A DNA stretch of 9,532 nucleotides, from the NCBI GenBank assembly GCA_964411985.1, contig CAYPNF010000115.1, positions 1-9,532 on the forward strand. The letters are read 5' to 3'. The position numbers were made by a program, and so were the translations under genes. Positions 7,392-9,532 of this stretch are shown one piece after another. The notes under the pieces were generated by a model that was given only the letters and a program-made list of their open reading frames with translations, was not told the DNA's origin and ran no database searches. The first letter of the stretch is position 1, and every line of letters begins with the position of its first letter. Source of the stretch: CAYPNF01 sp964411985. Its GTDB lineage: Bacteria; Verrucomicrobiota; Verrucomicrobiia; Limisphaerales; J093.

Positions 7392-9482
7392 CTACTCGGT
7401 CGTTGCGGGAGTCTCTTTGCTCTTCTTCTTCGACCAGTCCTTGGGCTCGGCACTATCCCAGCTTGACAAAGGCTTGTCTTCGAAGTGTTCCTTTTCTGTC
7501 TTCTTCCATGACGTCTTCAATAACTTGCTCTCGGTTGGTTGGAAGTCCGAATCCTGAACAATCGTCGGAGTGATGAAGATGATCAGGTTCACCTTGTTCT
7601 GCCCCTTGTCGGAATATCGGAAGGCAGCGCCCAAGACCGGCAAGTCACCGAGAATGGGGACTTTGTTCTGGATCTTGGTCTTGGTGTCGTTGACCAACCC
7701 CCCCATCACCATCGTATTACCGCTGGGAATAAGCACGTGAGTGTCCATCTTGCGCACCGCGTAGATGTTGGCTTCGTTGACGGAATTATTGATTACCTTC
7801 CGGTCCACAGAATCAATGTTGCTGACCTCGGGACTGACTTTGAGGCTGATCTGGTTGTCGGCAGCGATGCGCGGAGTGACTTCCAACACTGTACCGAGGT
7901 TGGTGTAGGTAACATCCGAACCGGCAGGTGAGTTCGCCGATCCGGGAGTGATCTTGAAGATGGGATAGAGTTTGGAGAAGGACAGTTTCGCCATCTCGTT
8001 GTCGAGAGTCACCGCACTGGGGGTCGCAACTACTTCCGTGTCCGACTCACTATTGAGGAAGGAAAGGGCCACTTTGAGGCCATCCGCATTGAGAAAGGCG
8101 GTGCTGGGGTAGAAACCGCGTGCGGTATCTGCGCTAAGGCCTCCCGCCCCTAATACGGTCTCCAGACTAGTCCGAGAGGAGGAGGCTGAAGATCCACCGG
8201 ACACAGGCCTGCCGCTGGGCAAGGTAGTGCTTCCCCCATCCACCCCAGGCTCGGTGGTCACGGTTCTGCCCGTCGTGATGCCGTTTCCAAAACTCACATT
8301 CTGCTTAGACAGGGTCCCGCTCCAATCCACGCCCTTGACCGTCTTCGGGTTCATGGCTGTCTCCAACATTTTCGCTTCGATGAGCACCTGCCGGGTCGGG
8401 GTATCCAGCTTGAGCAGGATGTCATCCACAGTGGTGTATTCGCGCTCCGTCGTCTGCACAATGAGCGACGATGTTCTTGTATCCACATTGACTTTGCTGC
8501 GTTCGCTCAGATTGGCCTTAAGCACTTGCACCATGTTCGTGGGAGCGGCGTACTTGAGCTGAATCACCCGCGTAACGAGCGGTTCCTGAGCAGGCGCAGG
8601 CCGGAAAGTAACCCGTGCAATCTTGCTGTTCGTCAACTGCACCAGCATCAAATTGTGATTCGCCAAGACTTGTTCGAGCGCGTCCTGTGCGGTGACATTC
8701 TCCCATTTCAGGGTAATGACGTTAGTAAGGAATGGGTAGGGTTTGCCCTCAGCGTCGAGGCCGGAAGTCACACGTGGATCGAACTGAAAGTTGATCCGGG
8801 CCATGTCCGCGAGTGTAGTCACAGCCTCAAGCACTGGCTGCTCCTGAATGCGAATGGGTACGAGCTCCGCTTGGGTCTTCTGGTCCTTGGTGGGAGAATC
8901 AGAGGTATCCTCCCCCTCGGCGGAGGTCACTGCGTTCGTGGTAGGATCTGCCGCCTCGGCAGCAGCTGGATAAGTGATCCGCAGCACTTTTCCCTCCGAA
9001 TCCCGCACTAATTTCATCCCGTAGCGAGCCAGAAACTCCTCCAAAGCCTCAAGGGCGGTGAGGTTCGTCCAACGAACGGAAATGCTGTCCGACCACTTTT
9101 CCAGCGGTTTGCCGTCGGCGGCGATTCCATTGAGAATCCGAGGGTCCAGCTGCAGGCCCATGTGGGCCTGCTCCGCGAGCGCCTTGATGATCTCCGCCGG
9201 TGGGTCCTCGAAAGTGATGAGGAGAATCTTCTCCAACTCAGGAGTTGCGTTGGTGGCGGCAGCGTCCGCTGGATCACTGCCCACCGCCGGCACAGCATTG
9301 GTCTGGCCTTCCTCCACCTTTGCTGTGTCAGGCACGGCATTGGTCTGGAGCTGACCCGAGTCAGCCGGGGCCGGGTTCGTGGTTTGCAGCGCGGGCGTCG
9401 GGGTGCTGTCCTCAGCGGCGTCGGTGGAAATGGAAAGGTACAGGGACCCTGCCAAGATAAGTTGAGCCAGAAGTCTTTTCAT
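7392..9482 (-). CDS. Secretin (type II secretion / type IV pilus GspD-PilQ superfamily) with duplicated N-terminal STN-like domain
   Basis: This 696-residue protein should form a multimeric pore in the outer membrane for a type II secretion or type IV pilus-like machine. Residues 1-22 read as a Sec signal peptide (MKRLLAQLILAGSLYLSIST). Residues 25-84 are a Thr/Ala/Pro-rich linker with repeated TNAVP. Two tandem STN-like domains follow (about 85-172 and 205-295); both carry DPR, a GKP turn, W-N-x-TA and ALE-x-x-LA. Residues 302-365 resemble a secretin N1/NolW ring domain. Residues about 455-645 form the secretin domain, with the classic VPILGDLPVLG signature at 608-618 and the closing LIIFITPTIV strand. 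The tail (646-696) is rich in Lys, Ser and Glu. The chosen ATG fits the signal peptide; no strong Shine-Dalgarno is visible and no in-frame stop occurs in the 50 nt upstream. It is the first gene seen of the operon. Whether it belongs to a GspD or PilQ system cannot be told without the inner-membrane partners. Confidence 0.95.
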   Translation of the reverse strand: MKRLLAQLILAGSLYLSISTDAAEDSTPTPALQTTNPAPADSGQLQTNAVPDTAKVEEGQTNAVPAVGSDPADAAATNATPELEKILLITFEDPPAEIIKALAEQAHMGLQLDPRILNGIAADGKPLEKWSDSISVRWTNLTALEALEEFLARYGMKLVRDSEGKVLRITYPAAAEAADPTTNAVTSAEGEDTSDSPTKDQKTQAELVPIRIQEQPVLEAVTTLADMARINFQFDPRVTSGLDAEGKPYPFLTNVITLKWENVTAQDALEQVLANHNLMLVQLTNSKIARVTFRPAPAQEPLVTRVIQLKYAAPTNMVQVLKANLSERSKVNVDTRTSSLIVQTTEREYTTVDDILLKLDTPTRQVLIEAKMLETAMNPKTVKGVDWSGTLSKQNVSFGNGITTGRTVTTEPGVDGGSTTLPSGRPVSGGSSASSSRTSLETVLGAGGLSADTARGFYPSTAFLNADGLKVALSFLNSESDTEVVATPSAVTLDNEMAKLSFSKLYPIFKITPGSANSPAGSDVTYTNLGTVLEVTPRIAADNQISLKVSPEVSNIDSVDRKVINNSVNEANIYAVRKMDTHVLIPSGNTMVMGGLVNDTKTKIQNKVPILGDLPVLGAAFRYSDKGQNKVNLIIFITPTIVQDSDFQPTESKLLKTSWKKTEKEHFEDKPLSSWDSAEPKDWSKKKSKETPATTE
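8598..9230 (-). repeat. Tandem duplication of the STN-like domain within the secretin
   Basis: Secretin residues about 85-172 and 205-295 align as two copies of one domain. Shared landmarks, in order, are F/R-I-x-(E/D/Q) at the first strand, LDPRI versus FDPRV, G-x-(A/E)-(D/E)-GKP, VRWTNLTA versus LKWENVTA, ALEEFLA versus ALEQVLA, and a closing LRITYP versus ARVTFRP strand. They are separated by a charged, Ala-rich linker (about 173-204). One STN or N0 domain is the usual number in secretins, so a visible duplication is a real variation of the periplasmic part. Confidence 0.75.
9289..9348 (-). repeat. Short direct repeat encoding QTNAVP in the secretin linker
   Basis: On the plus strand an 18-nt unit, GGCACRGCATTGGTCTGG, occurs at 9289-9306 and again at 9331-9348 with one difference. 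The period is 42 nt, or 14 codons. Both copies encode QTNAVP in the disordered linker after the signal peptide; degenerate relatives follow as TNAT (residues 77-80) and TTNAV (181-185). This looks like local linker expansion rather than a mobile or regulatory repeat. Confidence 0.7.
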
Positions 9483-9532
9483 GGGCAGAAGGGGCTTGCA
9501 GCGCAGCGTTGAAGGGCGAAAACCTACCGGTG

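Noticed and set aside
8526..9011. Plus-strand open frame of 161 codons opposite the secretin
   Set aside because: It is antisense to the secretin domains, lacks any recognisable domain and is explained by codon bias on the real strand.
9483..9532. Possible promoter or operator upstream of the secretin
   Set aside because: The 50 nt visible show no -10/-35 pair I can support and no convincing inverted repeat. The operon may begin further upstream.

Overview
This window is one co-directional block read entirely on the minus strand. In transcription order it holds a secretin gene (9482 to 7392), a long exported beta-propeller gene (7382 to 4518), a second related one (4497 to 1231) and a third related one that starts at 1199 and runs off the left edge. 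Gaps are tiny: 9 nt, then either a 4-nt GTGA overlap or 20 nt depending on start choice, then 31 nt. This looks like a single operon. I see no convincing plus-strand gene, RNA gene, mobile element, CRISPR array or terminator. No gene-free stretch exceeds 50 nt.

The protein architecture points to a Gram-negative, probably environmental bacterium of the PVC superphylum, most likely Verrucomicrobiota. The clues are very large exported proteins that combine NHL-repeat propellers, chitobiase-C-like 'YTTDGSDP' modules, a 'DPDADGISNQAEYFLGTNP' calcium-type repeat and a short beta-rich C-terminal module. This assignment comes from recalled family patterns; no marker gene is present.

The first gene encodes an outer-membrane secretin: signal peptide, low-complexity linker, two tandem copies of an STN-like periplasmic domain, a ring-building domain and the C-terminal secretin barrel domain with the VPILGDLPVLG signature. 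The next three genes are tandem paralogs. Each has a signal peptide, a roughly six-bladed NHL propeller and a chitobiase-C-like Ig fold. The two complete ones continue with a cohesin-like beta domain, a strongly conserved dockerin-like block with two DG-type loops, a second cohesin-like domain and a C-terminal module.

The most notable inference is that the operon pairs an export pore with large propeller proteins that carry both cohesin-like and dockerin-like modules in the same chain. Such proteins could bind one another or a shared partner outside the cell. The secretin and NHL assignments are firm. The cohesin and dockerin assignments rest on motif reading and need profile or structure checks. 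The link between the secretin and these proteins as its cargo is inferred from operon position only.
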